Part shown: one piece after another, positions 15,512-22,925 of the stretch | Position numbering within the stretch: position 1 is the stretch's first letter | Layout: every line of letters starts with the position of its first letter | NCBI GenBank assembly: GCA_000828075.3 | Contig: JXCB02000001.1 | Span: 533,224-597,223, forward strand | Length of the DNA: 64,000 nt | Source of the DNA: Tolypothrix campylonemoides VB511288 | Lineage (GTDB): Bacteria > Cyanobacteriota > Cyanobacteriia > Cyanobacteriales > Nostocaceae | Reading direction: 5' to 3' | Notes under the pieces: generated by a model | Databases searched by the model: none | Seen by the model: the letters and a program-made list of their open reading frames with translations, nothing else | What the model was told of the DNA's origin: nothing | Translations under genes and position numbers: made by a program

Positions 15512-16621
15512 TCAGAACAAGCTTGTGTAGACATCAGTTGAGTTTGCATTCAAATGCACACGCTTCAAGTCAATATTCAAACGAGAAAACTGCGACAAGA
15601 TAGCGATTATCCGCCCACTAGCCGTACTGAAGCCTTGCTCTGTAGCTTCTAGCAACCCCTGCGCGACAATTCGACAGCGATTCGTTCCAAAGCTTTGGAC
15701 AACAGCAAATTTTTGGTCTGGTTCCTCAGCCAATCCTAACCCGGGTGCTAGTTGCAAGGTGAATAGCGGCACTTCTGACTTAAAATACGATTCGTTCTCT
15801 TTGTAAACAGTTGTTATTACCTGCTTAATTCGGTCATATTGACTTTTCTCAAAATACAAAACTCCTGAATCATAGCGCTCATAGTCTTTTGGGTTGTATA
15901 AAACTTTAAAACTAAAAGGAATCGCTATCTCATTCAAGCGCCGCGTTAGGCTTCCCATCACTGCAACAGCACCAGCTGGAGTCAAATTGAAATAAATTCG
16001 CACCAATGGGGGTTGACTTTTTGTATCCGACCGACTTTTTAACCCCTGATTGCCAACCGCCATGTAAAAGCCATTTTGCACTCGATTCTTAGGCAAAAGG
16101 ACAGCGACTACATCACCCACACTCGCTGTATGTTCAGTAGATTGAAGATGGCGCAACTTCTCGATATGTAGCCTCAAATTATTTTTAGTGACTGCTAATG
16201 TACTATCAGTTTCTTCTTTGACAACAGACCAACCACGGTCAAAGTGACCTTCTCCACAATTACTTTTATGCAATTGCTCATAAAAGTCTACATCTACCCC
16301 TAAAAAAGTATTATTTTCTAAAGTTGGGGGCAAATTATTTCCCGACCCATCTAGTGCTAACGCACGTCGCATAGAACCGTTGTAATATATACCGTAGAGA
16401 AAATTCTGTAATTGCAGACTCAGATATTTTTGCTGCATTTGCGGATTGAGTTTCTGAAAACGGGCAACTACCTCAACTGGCAATTCCAATGGTTTGTAAT
16501 TGGGATGAGATATCGAAAAATCCGCTCCAATTTCCACATTATGAGCAATATCTTCTAAAACGGACACTAATCGCTCACTTACCCCAGCCTGAATCAAACT
16601 TTGAGTAGAATTGGAATGCAT
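15512..16621 (-). CDS. HopA1-family protein, class V lanthipeptide-type lyase candidate
   Basis: 369 residues. I place it in the HopA1 family (named from a Pseudomonas effector) from its overall layout, including SLQLQNFLYGIYYNGSMRRA near 70-90, VRIYFNLTPAGAVAVMGSLT near 205-225, RYDSGVLYFEK near 250, and LAPGLGLAEEP with FGTNRCRIVAQGLLE near 295-330. In class V lanthipeptides (LxmY) and thioamitides such members act with an APH-like kinase to dehydrate Ser/Thr by phosphorylation then elimination. The kinase gene ends 36 bases upstream, so the two are almost surely one operon. No signal peptide; cytoplasmic. The fold-level match and role are knowledge of the family, not proven here. Confidence 0.8.
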   Translation of the reverse strand: MHSNSTQSLIQAGVSERLVSVLEDIAHNVEIGADFSISHPNYKPLELPVEVVARFQKLNPQMQQKYLSLQLQNFLYGIYYNGSMRRALALDGSGNNLPPTLENNTFLGVDVDFYEQLHKSNCGEGHFDRGWSVVKEETDSTLAVTKNNLRLHIEKLRHLQSTEHTASVGDVVAVLLPKNRVQNGFYMAVGNQGLKSRSDTKSQPPLVRIYFNLTPAGAVAVMGSLTRRLNEIAIPFSFKVLYNPKDYERYDSGVLYFEKSQYDRIKQVITTVYKENESYFKSEVPLFTLQLAPGLGLAEEPDQKFAVVQSFGTNRCRIVAQGLLEATEQGFSTASGRIIAILSQFSRLNIDLKRVHLNANSTDVYTSLF

Positions 16622-16657
16622 AATTCTTGGCAGAATTTTCTCAAAAAGTACATTTAT

Positions 16658-17791
16658 TCAACTTAATTCAACAGCAATACCAAAAATCGTTGGCATTGAC
16701 TGTTGTGGATTGCATAATAACGTCTTCGCAACCTGCAACATAGCAATACCCGTATTGCTAAAAGATTTTTGATGCTGAATTGTTGCCTGAATCTGTTGAA
16801 TCAAAGCAAAACCTACAAATTGCACCACTCGCTGCCAGAAATCGGGGCGATGTTCTAAAATTTTGGGAAACGTATTCTCATAAGCATAAGCCAATGCAGC
16901 GATTGAAGGCTGAACCTGTTCCAAAGGCGTTATCGCCAAGCCTAAAGATTCCTCAAGACTTAAAGACTTGCTGATAACTAAGCTATCCAGCCAGATTAGC
17001 ACATAGCTACCAATGAGAGTTCCTAAATCCATTGCCGGATCTCCCCAAGCAGAACGTTCCCAATCAATCAGGCGTATAATATTTGTACCCCCATCCTGCC
17101 AATTGTTGTGCAAAAGAATATTATTCAGTTTCAGGTCATTGTGAGTCAGACAACTGGTCGTAAAAGTACTACCTAATTGGGCGATCGCTTCCCCCAAACT
17201 ATCATACCGTTGGTAGAGGGCAAAAAACTTCAATCCCTCATCTGGCACTGAACCAAAAATTTCTGGCGGAATTCTTTCTAAGCTGCCGATCAAATTCTTT
17301 ACAAACTCAGAGGCAGATTTTTGAGAATTTTTCTGGAAAAATTCTTCATATTCCTTGCGGTTGAAAGTGTCACGATGAATAGTTGCAAGTATTGTACCAA
17401 TAGCGTTCGCGATTTCAGTGTTGAAGCTATTTTCCTTTTGGTAAAAATTACTTAAATCGTCATAGTCATCTCTGTAAGTCTGGACAATAATAGAATTCTC
17501 TTTGTCAAAATGCAGCACCTCTGGCAAAAATAAGCGTAAGTGATTGAGTTGGTGAAAATCGCGCGTAAATTCTTTGAGCAGCCACTCACCCAAAAACTCA
17601 CCTGCTGCTTTCCCTTGATTATGCGGCTCTTGCTTAACCAAAAGCTTACGAGTTTCATTTAAAGTTACTAATAAGTTAAAGTTTTTAGCTACAAGTAGCT
17701 CTACCTTACTGGTTGCTTGTTCGGAATTATTGCACAAGCCATGCTCAACTAAATACTCGAAAACATTATGGGAATTTAACAGGAATGGCAT
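16658..17791 (-). CDS. APH-like phosphotransferase, class V lanthipeptide-type kinase candidate
   Basis: 377 residues of the aminoglycoside-phosphotransferase kinase fold. Lys53 (LLVKQE) is the likely ATP-binding lysine. The catalytic loop is THNDLKLNNIL with H217, D219 and N224, and the magnesium-binding motif is LIDWERSAWGDPAMDLG with D243. Kinase motifs are complete. Next to a HopA1-like gene it corresponds to LxmK/TvaC-type enzymes that phosphorylate Ser/Thr of a precursor. It is the first gene of the minus-strand operon kinase - HopA1 - (precursor 3). A plain antibiotic or choline kinase is less likely given the context. Confidence 0.82.
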   Translation of the reverse strand: MPFLLNSHNVFEYLVEHGLCNNSEQATSKVELLVAKNFNLLVTLNETRKLLVKQEPHNQGKAAGEFLGEWLLKEFTRDFHQLNHLRLFLPEVLHFDKENSIIVQTYRDDYDDLSNFYQKENSFNTEIANAIGTILATIHRDTFNRKEYEEFFQKNSQKSASEFVKNLIGSLERIPPEIFGSVPDEGLKFFALYQRYDSLGEAIAQLGSTFTTSCLTHNDLKLNNILLHNNWQDGGTNIIRLIDWERSAWGDPAMDLGTLIGSYVLIWLDSLVISKSLSLEESLGLAITPLEQVQPSIAALAYAYENTFPKILEHRPDFWQRVVQFVGFALIQQIQATIQHQKSFSNTGIAMLQVAKTLLCNPQQSMPTIFGIAVELS

Positions 17792-17827
17792 AAGTATACA
17801 GTGGTAACAGAAATGGTTGCAAAAACT

Positions 17828-17863
17828 ATTGAAATGCGATCGCTCAAGCCGTAGAAAGTTAAG
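17828..17863 (-). pseudogene. FAAL gene relic, diverged short copy
   Basis: Thirty-six bases resemble 9995-10034 in the FAAL remnant (shared: ATTGAAA, GCGATCGCT, AGCCGTAGAA). Immediately beyond it comes the ABC-gene promoter piece at 17865, so this spot preserves a FAAL-to-ABC junction that the tnpB element interrupts at 10.0-11.8 kb. Confidence 0.5.
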
Positions 17864-17864
17864 T

Positions 17865-18058
17865 AGTTTTGCATAACCTTAAGTTTAGATAGTTTGAATG
17901 CTACTCGGATAGCGATCGCCCACCGTCTCAGCACGATTCGCAATGCTGACCGAATTTATGTAATTGAAGCAGGGCGTGTGGTACAGGTGGGTAGTTTCGT
18001 GGAACTGGTTAACACAGAGGGGTTATTTGCTCAACTGGTAGCCCGACAAATGGAATAA
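17865..18058 (+). pseudogene. Internally deleted copy of NHLM ABC transporter gene
   Basis: The first 18 bases (GTAGTTTTGCATAACCTT) equal 11773-11790, just upstream of the intact ABC gene. From 17883 onward the sequence matches its last 180 bases (14400-14580), reading [24 protein letters not shown] codons through the shared QLVARQME ending and stop. About 2.6 kb between these parts is missing. Codon-level differences show it is an older copy, not an assembly repeat. Confidence 0.85.
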
Positions 18059-18070
18059 TTTCGCTCTTGT

Positions 18071-18481
18071 TTATCCAATGAAATAACTGCGCCAAACTGA
18101 TTTAGAATCCTTACCACTAGCTTCAGGAACCAGTAACCGCCAAGTTTTACCTTCTGTTTGAAGTTGCAGGTAAACTTCAAAAGGTTTTTGAGGTTGTGTC
18201 AACCGTCGTTTTGGTAGCTTAAACGTGAGTTCGTAAGTTCCACGAACGCGGTATGTGGGTAAATTTTGAATTGTCAGAGGTTGTTCCTGAGTAATTGATA
18301 GCCGATGGATTTCAAATCCCTGAAAATCTAAATCTAGCTGTTGGCTGAGTTGCTGTTGAGTTTGTTTTAATTCAAATGCGATCGCTTTTTCCACTAACTG
18401 CCTAGTTGGTGCGAGAACACTCGTGGTACACGCAGTTAATAGTCCAAACAAAATTAAGCTGATAATTAGCCGCACCATCAC
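18071..18481 (-). CDS. Putative lipoprotein
   Basis: 136 residues. A lipoprotein signal peptide ends in the lipobox LLTAC (Cys18). The mature part begins with a Gln-rich helix (ELKQTQQQLSQQLDLDF), then beta-rich sequence ending DSKSVWRSYFIG. Family not recognised, though this pattern is common in cyanobacterial conserved hypothetical lipoproteins. It should be anchored to the periplasmic face of a membrane. Its stop is 12 bases beyond the ABC relic. Confidence 0.65.
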   Translation of the reverse strand: MMVRLIISLILFGLLTACTTSVLAPTRQLVEKAIAFELKQTQQQLSQQLDLDFQGFEIHRLSITQEQPLTIQNLPTYRVRGTYELTFKLPKRRLTQPQKPFEVYLQLQTEGKTWRLLVPEASGKDSKSVWRSYFIG

Positions 18482-18937
18482 TGTAACTCCTTTATACTCA
18501 TATCTGCTATTCCAAAACGATTGTATAGGCTATAGCTGGTGCAATTATCGCGCCTATCTGTGGCAAAAATTAGTATCACATATGCGCCTAGTAAACTTTT
18601 AAACATTGTGCAGTTAAGCGGCTTTGCAAGTTGGGTTTAATCAAACTTTACACTCAAATGAATAAGTAAGACTGCGGCTTCTACTAATTACCGACAACTT
18701 GTCTGTATCTGTCATTCAGTAAACCTATTGAGTTCAATTAAGATTTTTTTGAGAAAATTTCCGGAAAGTAAGTTTTTTTGCTGAATATGCAGGAAAAGTA
18801 AAGCACAGTCCTCTTGTAGCCTATTTTGCATGAAGCAAATATAAAGTTTGCTTAGATAAAAATAAATAGTTGGACATCTAACCTTAGATATACTTAATAT
18901 ACTTCTAAGGCTAGTTGTAAGACAGATTACAAACAAT
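18482..18937. other. Intergenic region
   Basis: About 455 AT-rich bases between divergent genes. It should hold both promoters; no repeat or conserved site recognised. Confidence 0.4.
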
Positions 18938-19819
18938 ATGAAGACTATTGTGACACAGGTACGTAACAAAATATTAAAAAACCTTTATGAGGTTTCATTT
19001 ATACGAGATCCTGCTGAGCTTGCATACGAAGCAGCATTAGAAAAACATAAAAGTCATCTACCTGTTCTTTCAAGTACTGAATCTGCTATAGTCGAGACTC
19101 TTAACACTGAGGGAGTTGTTGTCACCTCATTAGAGGAACTTTCGATTCCTTCTACCCCACAGTTGCTGCAAGCCGCAAAAAATTTAATACCAAAAATTCC
19201 CAGAGCAATCTCTGGCAATGAAAATGAATTTGTTGTTCATGCAACTAGTCAACAAATGATGGAGTATCCAGAGATTTTTCTTTGGGGATTAGAACAACGT
19301 TTACTCAATATTGCTGAGAATTATCTTGGTCTACCTGTAGCTTATCATGGTGCCTATTTTCGCAGAGATATTGCCAACCAAGTTGAGAGAAAATCAAGGT
19401 TGTGGCATATGGACTCGGAAGACCGAAAATTGTTTAAAGTGATTATTTACTTAAATGATATCAATGATAAGCGAGGTCCGTTCCAATATCTTCCAAAGTA
19501 TGTCACGGCAAAAGTAGCTGATTCTTTGAAATATAAATACGGCTATATCAGTGACAAAAGTATGCAACAGGTGATATCCCAATCAAATTATAAATCCTGT
19601 ATAGGACCATCCGGGACGGTAGTTATTGCAGGCACTGGTAGTGTCTTTCATCGGGGAAAAATACCTGTAGATTCTGATAGATTCTCAGTATTTTTTGATT
19701 ACACTTCCAGACAGCCAAAATGTCCTTTTTATTGTAAATCTTCTCTACCTATGGAGGATTTGCATTTACTTTCCACAATGTTTTCCGAAGAACAAAAGCA
19801 GTGTGTTTTTTGGCGATAA
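18938..19819 (+). CDS. Phytanoyl-CoA dioxygenase-like Fe(II)/2-oxoglutarate oxygenase
   Basis: 293 residues. The iron ligands are visible as HxD in LWHMDSEDRK and a distal His in VFHRGKIP, followed about ten residues later by the 2-oxoglutarate-binding Arg in DSDRFSVFFDY. The N-terminal 100 residues are less conserved. Family members hydroxylate lipids, amino acids or natural products. It lies close to the RiPP operon and could tailor the product, but no operon link is visible and this is only a possibility. Confidence 0.72.
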   Translation: MKTIVTQVRNKILKNLYEVSFIRDPAELAYEAALEKHKSHLPVLSSTESAIVETLNTEGVVVTSLEELSIPSTPQLLQAAKNLIPKIPRAISGNENEFVVHATSQQMMEYPEIFLWGLEQRLLNIAENYLGLPVAYHGAYFRRDIANQVERKSRLWHMDSEDRKLFKVIIYLNDINDKRGPFQYLPKYVTAKVADSLKYKYGYISDKSMQQVISQSNYKSCIGPSGTVVIAGTGSVFHRGKIPVDSDRFSVFFDYTSRQPKCPFYCKSSLPMEDLHLLSTMFSEEQKQCVFWR

Positions 19820-19884
19820 CAATTTTAGCAATAGTGACTTAGGTAAGAAACAGGAGTAGGAATCATAACTAGGAAAATAATGTT

Positions 19885-20397
19885 TCAAACCTCATTAAAG
19901 TAAGCTGGATAGCACACTGTACCTTGAATATTCATCAAAGCACTCGGTTTGAGTTCTAACACCATAAATGCCTCATCAGGAATTGGTAATGATGACTGCA
20001 AGCCGAATAGGCTGGCTTTTTGAAAACCAAAACGCTTGTAATAACGTGGATCGCCAACAACGACAACAATAGAATGATTTAATTCACGACAGCTTGATAA
20101 ACCCATTTGCACCAGCTGAGTGCCAATACCTTGGCGCTGGTGCATTGGTGTTACAGCTAGGGGTGCTAAAGCCAGTGCTAAAATTTTCTTTGGTGTTTCA
20201 ATGACAATACGGCTGAAAAGAATGTGTCCCAGCACATCCTCATTTTCTAGCGCTACAAGGGATAATTCAGGTATAAAATTTGGGGATGTGCGGATTTTAT
20301 CTACAAGTTGGGCTTCTTGTGTTTGACCAAAAGCATCTGTTATTACTTGGTGAACCTTCGCTCTTTGGTTGTCTGTTTCTGGAGTAATATTTAGCAC
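19885..20397 (-). CDS. GNAT-family N-acetyltransferase
   Basis: 170 residues with the acetyl-CoA-binding motif A LAPLAVTPMHQRQGIGTQLV (about 75-95) and the motif B part VVVVGDPRYYKRFGFQ. The latter (VGDPxYYxRFGF) is typical of the YhbS-like branch. The substrate is unknown. The ATG at 20397 gives the full N-terminal strand. Confidence 0.85.
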   Translation of the reverse strand: MLNITPETDNQRAKVHQVITDAFGQTQEAQLVDKIRTSPNFIPELSLVALENEDVLGHILFSRIVIETPKKILALALAPLAVTPMHQRQGIGTQLVQMGLSSCRELNHSIVVVVGDPRYYKRFGFQKASLFGLQSSLPIPDEAFMVLELKPSALMNIQGTVCYPAYFNEV

Positions 20398-20558
20398 AGA
20401 AGTTTGAACCCTTAGACTGGTTGCAATACTGATACACTACCTGAGGTAAAATAGCAATGTCATACCTGCGATCGCAACCCTTCGCAACCCTTCGCAAATA
20501 TTGGCAACTATAACACAGAGCGATCGCTCTCAAACTAACTGTATCAACTATTCAACCA

Positions 20559-20948
20559 ATGGTCAAAAACCCGAAACTTGCTCGTCGAATCAGTGATGCT
20601 AGTTGGGGTGAGCTTGTTAGACAGTTGGAATACAAAACCAAGTGGTATGGTCGTTCGCGCAGCGTCTCCGAAGGAGATACCCTGGTAAAAATTGACCGAT
20701 GGTTCCCCAGTTCTAAACGCTGTGGAAACTGTGGTCACATTCTTGAACGCTTGCCGTTGAATGTACGCTCGTGGGATTGCCCCATCTGTGGGACGCACCA
20801 CGACCGGGACATCAACGCCGCACAAAACATTTTGGCGGTGGCACACACCGTGACAGTCTGTGGAGCGAACGTAAGACCTGATGGACATAAGTCTAAAGGG
20901 CAGTTGCGAAAGTCCGGTAACGGAAAGAAACAGAAACCTAAGTCGTGA
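20559..20948 (+). pseudogene. TnpB C-terminal fragment
   Basis: 129 codons covering the last third of an IS200/IS605 TnpB: zinc ribbon CGNCGHILER...CPICGTHH and the RuvC III motif HDRDINAAQNIL. The RuvC I and II parts are missing, so no nuclease is made. Between KTKWYG and KIDRWFPSSKRC lies an in-frame insertion (RSRSVSEGDTLV region) written by a small foldback repeat (CGCGCAGCGTCTCCGAAGGA), showing repeat invasion after or before the gene broke. Confidence 0.85.
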
Positions 20949-20957
20949 GTCTTAGGA

Positions 20958-20985
20958 ATCACCGTCCTTTATAGGGCGGTGAGGA
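20958..20985. repeat. Likely right-end hairpin of IS200/IS605 element
   Basis: CACCGTCC and GGGCGGTG fold around TTTATA directly after the tnpB fragment. Subterminal hairpins like this mark the ends of IS200/IS605 elements, so the right end of the broken element survives. Confidence 0.6.
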
Positions 20986-20989
20986 TGTC

Positions 20990-21394
20990 AAAAAACAGCA
21001 GTCTAAAGGGGACTGGGGAACTCGGAGCCCCCACTCCCTCCGGTCGTGGGGATTAGGGGCAATGGGGATTAGCGATTGGAGTAATAGTTATCAAACGAAA
21101 AATTATGTCGGGGGAAATATTGACCATTACCAAGTCGGGAGCATTTCCCCCAGTCGCCAGTCCCTAGTACCCGTCTTCTCCGAAGGGTTTCCCTGCGGAG
21201 GAGAAGCAGACATACTACAGGAACTACTCCCTTCCCAGTCTAAAATTACCTAAATCTCTCTAACTCTTACCTCTGTGTGCTCTGCGCCTCTGCGGTTTTT
21301 TAATTAGGTAATCTTCGGGCGGGAAGGGAGTAATTGAACGCTCACGACATACACAGAGACATTCTGACTCCTAAATTGTGAGTTCCGACTGCTT
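20990..21394. other. Intergenic region with repeats
   Basis: No gene seen. It includes GGGGATTAGGGGCAATGGGG heptamer-like repeats near 21050 and a TCTCCGAAGGGTTTCCCTGC foldback near 21178. Confidence 0.4.
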
Positions 21395-22747
21395 CTATAT
21401 AAGTCCCGCCGACTCATACAGCCTTCTGAGCATTGCCATTATTTTGTTACCATAATCTAAATCTGCTGACCAACGTCCTGAAAGCTGGTCGATTGATGTT
21501 GCAATACCGCGCGTCACAAAGCGAAATCTCGGATCTACGACTTCCTGCACCAATGGTTCCAAACTGGCGTAAGCTTTCAAGTGTTGAATCTGCGCCCGTA
21601 CACCAATTCTCGCACTTTCAAAAGACGCCGCTTCTGCACCACCACCAATAGTCCCCAAACCTGCAAAGTTATTTTGCTCTGGTTTGAGATCCCCACCAAA
21701 GCGTAAAAATGCAGTTTCTAAACACATTTGGCAAAAGGCAATGTCATAGTTCACGCCCTCTATCGTTGCTTCTTCACGATAGAGTTTCGGCAAGTCAGGA
21801 AACTGCACGATCGCACTTTCATTATTGTTTCTCAAAAATAGCTGCAACTGTACTTCTGATGTATAACCGTTAGACATAATCTTGTCAATTTGACCAGCGG
21901 GAATTTGCAGAATCGAACGTAAACTCAAAGTGCGACTTGCACTATCCCAAGAGATAGAAACATGAAAGCCCTGCAGCTCAATAGCTTTGACGTAAACAAC
22001 TCTGGCTAAACTCACACGGCGGACATTCGGCGCTTTCGACAAATCAACCCGCAAACGATCCACCAAGTCAATAGGGATATAAGCATTACCATTAATCAGT
22101 ATCCCTTGCTCTGAGTACTTTTGCCCGTTAATGTTGATATTGATTGGCGGATAAGTTGGTTCTGCTTCCCCTCCTGAACCGGGATCAACAGTACGACTCC
22201 AAGATGCAAGTCCATCAGCAATTCCCAGCGCAAAATCACGACGGCGAGTTTGCAGCAAAGCGCGATCGTCTGGGCTGGTGAGAAAGCCAACTTGCATCAA
22301 CAAAGAACCAATTGCTGTCTGACGACAGAACGCCAAGCGCCCCAAACCCGATGCTGAATCTGGTTTAACTCCCCGGTTTGGTAACTGAGGGACACGGCGC
22401 AGCAACGCCACCAGCAGCAGTTCAGCATTGCTTCTGCGCTCATCGTTACTGGCAATATAGAAAATACTTGCCCCACGTACAGAAGGACTGCTGGCTGCAT
22501 CAGCATGAATTTCTAGAGCAACATCTTTTTGACGAGCGCGAGAATTGATCCAGGCGATCGTTTGTTGAGCACTCAAATCATCTGGAACCGCCAAAACTTC
22601 AAAACTACGCGCTCTAAGTTCCGTCACTATCAAATCCCGCAGCAGAATCATTTCCTTCGCTTCGTTTGTCCCACCAGCAATTGAGCCTGGATCAGTTCGT
22701 CCTGCTTCTTTGCCTCCGTGAGCTGCTGAAATAAAAATACGTCCCAT
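21395..22747 (-). CDS. N-acetylmuramoyl-L-alanine amidase with glucosaminidase-like domain, TftA-like
   Basis: 450 residues. The N-terminal amidase_3 domain has zinc ligands in AAHGG (His9), a Glu in TNEAKEM and EIHADA. The middle (about 205-300) is a beta-rich copper-amine-oxidase-type or SH3-like region (INGQKYSEQGILINGNAY). The C-terminal 130 residues resemble a glucosaminidase (CLETAFLRFGGDLKPEQNNF and AGLGTIGGGA). This architecture matches cyanobacterial hormogonium tapered-terminus protein TftA, which shapes filament ends by trimming peptidoglycan; assignment from memory of that family. No obvious signal peptide. Confidence 0.75.
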   Translation of the reverse strand: MGRIFISAAHGGKEAGRTDPGSIAGGTNEAKEMILLRDLIVTELRARSFEVLAVPDDLSAQQTIAWINSRARQKDVALEIHADAASSPSVRGASIFYIASNDERRSNAELLLVALLRRVPQLPNRGVKPDSASGLGRLAFCRQTAIGSLLMQVGFLTSPDDRALLQTRRRDFALGIADGLASWSRTVDPGSGGEAEPTYPPINININGQKYSEQGILINGNAYIPIDLVDRLRVDLSKAPNVRRVSLARVVYVKAIELQGFHVSISWDSASRTLSLRSILQIPAGQIDKIMSNGYTSEVQLQLFLRNNNESAIVQFPDLPKLYREEATIEGVNYDIAFCQMCLETAFLRFGGDLKPEQNNFAGLGTIGGGAEAASFESARIGVRAQIQHLKAYASLEPLVQEVVDPRFRFVTRGIATSIDQLSGRWSADLDYGNKIMAMLRRLYESAGLI

Positions 22748-22873
22748 CTTCAGTATTTCCTCTTATACAATTAAGATTAAGCGATTGTAGAGCGTCATTC
22801 TAGCTTTGGCATCAAGAATATAATATCTATCAGTTGTCCTTTGTCATTTGTCCTTTGTCCTTTGTTCAAAGTT

Positions 22874-22922
22874 GATGACCAATGACCAATGACCAATGAC
22901 TAATGACTAATGACTAATGACT
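22874..22922 (+). repeat. Heptamer tandem repeat before dnaG
   Basis: Seven units of TGACCAA/TGACTAA run straight into the start region of dnaG. This is a classic short tandemly repeated repetitive sequence of heterocystous cyanobacteria, placed in the mRNA leader. Confidence 0.85.
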
Positions 22923-22925
22923 CAT

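Noticed and set aside
15070..17791. Class II (LanM) or class I lanthipeptide synthetase
   Set aside because: No LanM, LanB or LanC zinc motif present; the genes fit the kinase/HopA1-like pair instead.
18712..18969. Minus-strand 85-codon frame
   Set aside because: Overlaps the start of the oxygenase gene and has no ribosome site or family resemblance.
22868..22922. Possible CRISPR-like array
   Set aside because: Units are seven bases with no spacers; it is a short tandem repeat. No CRISPR array or cas gene was seen anywhere in the window.
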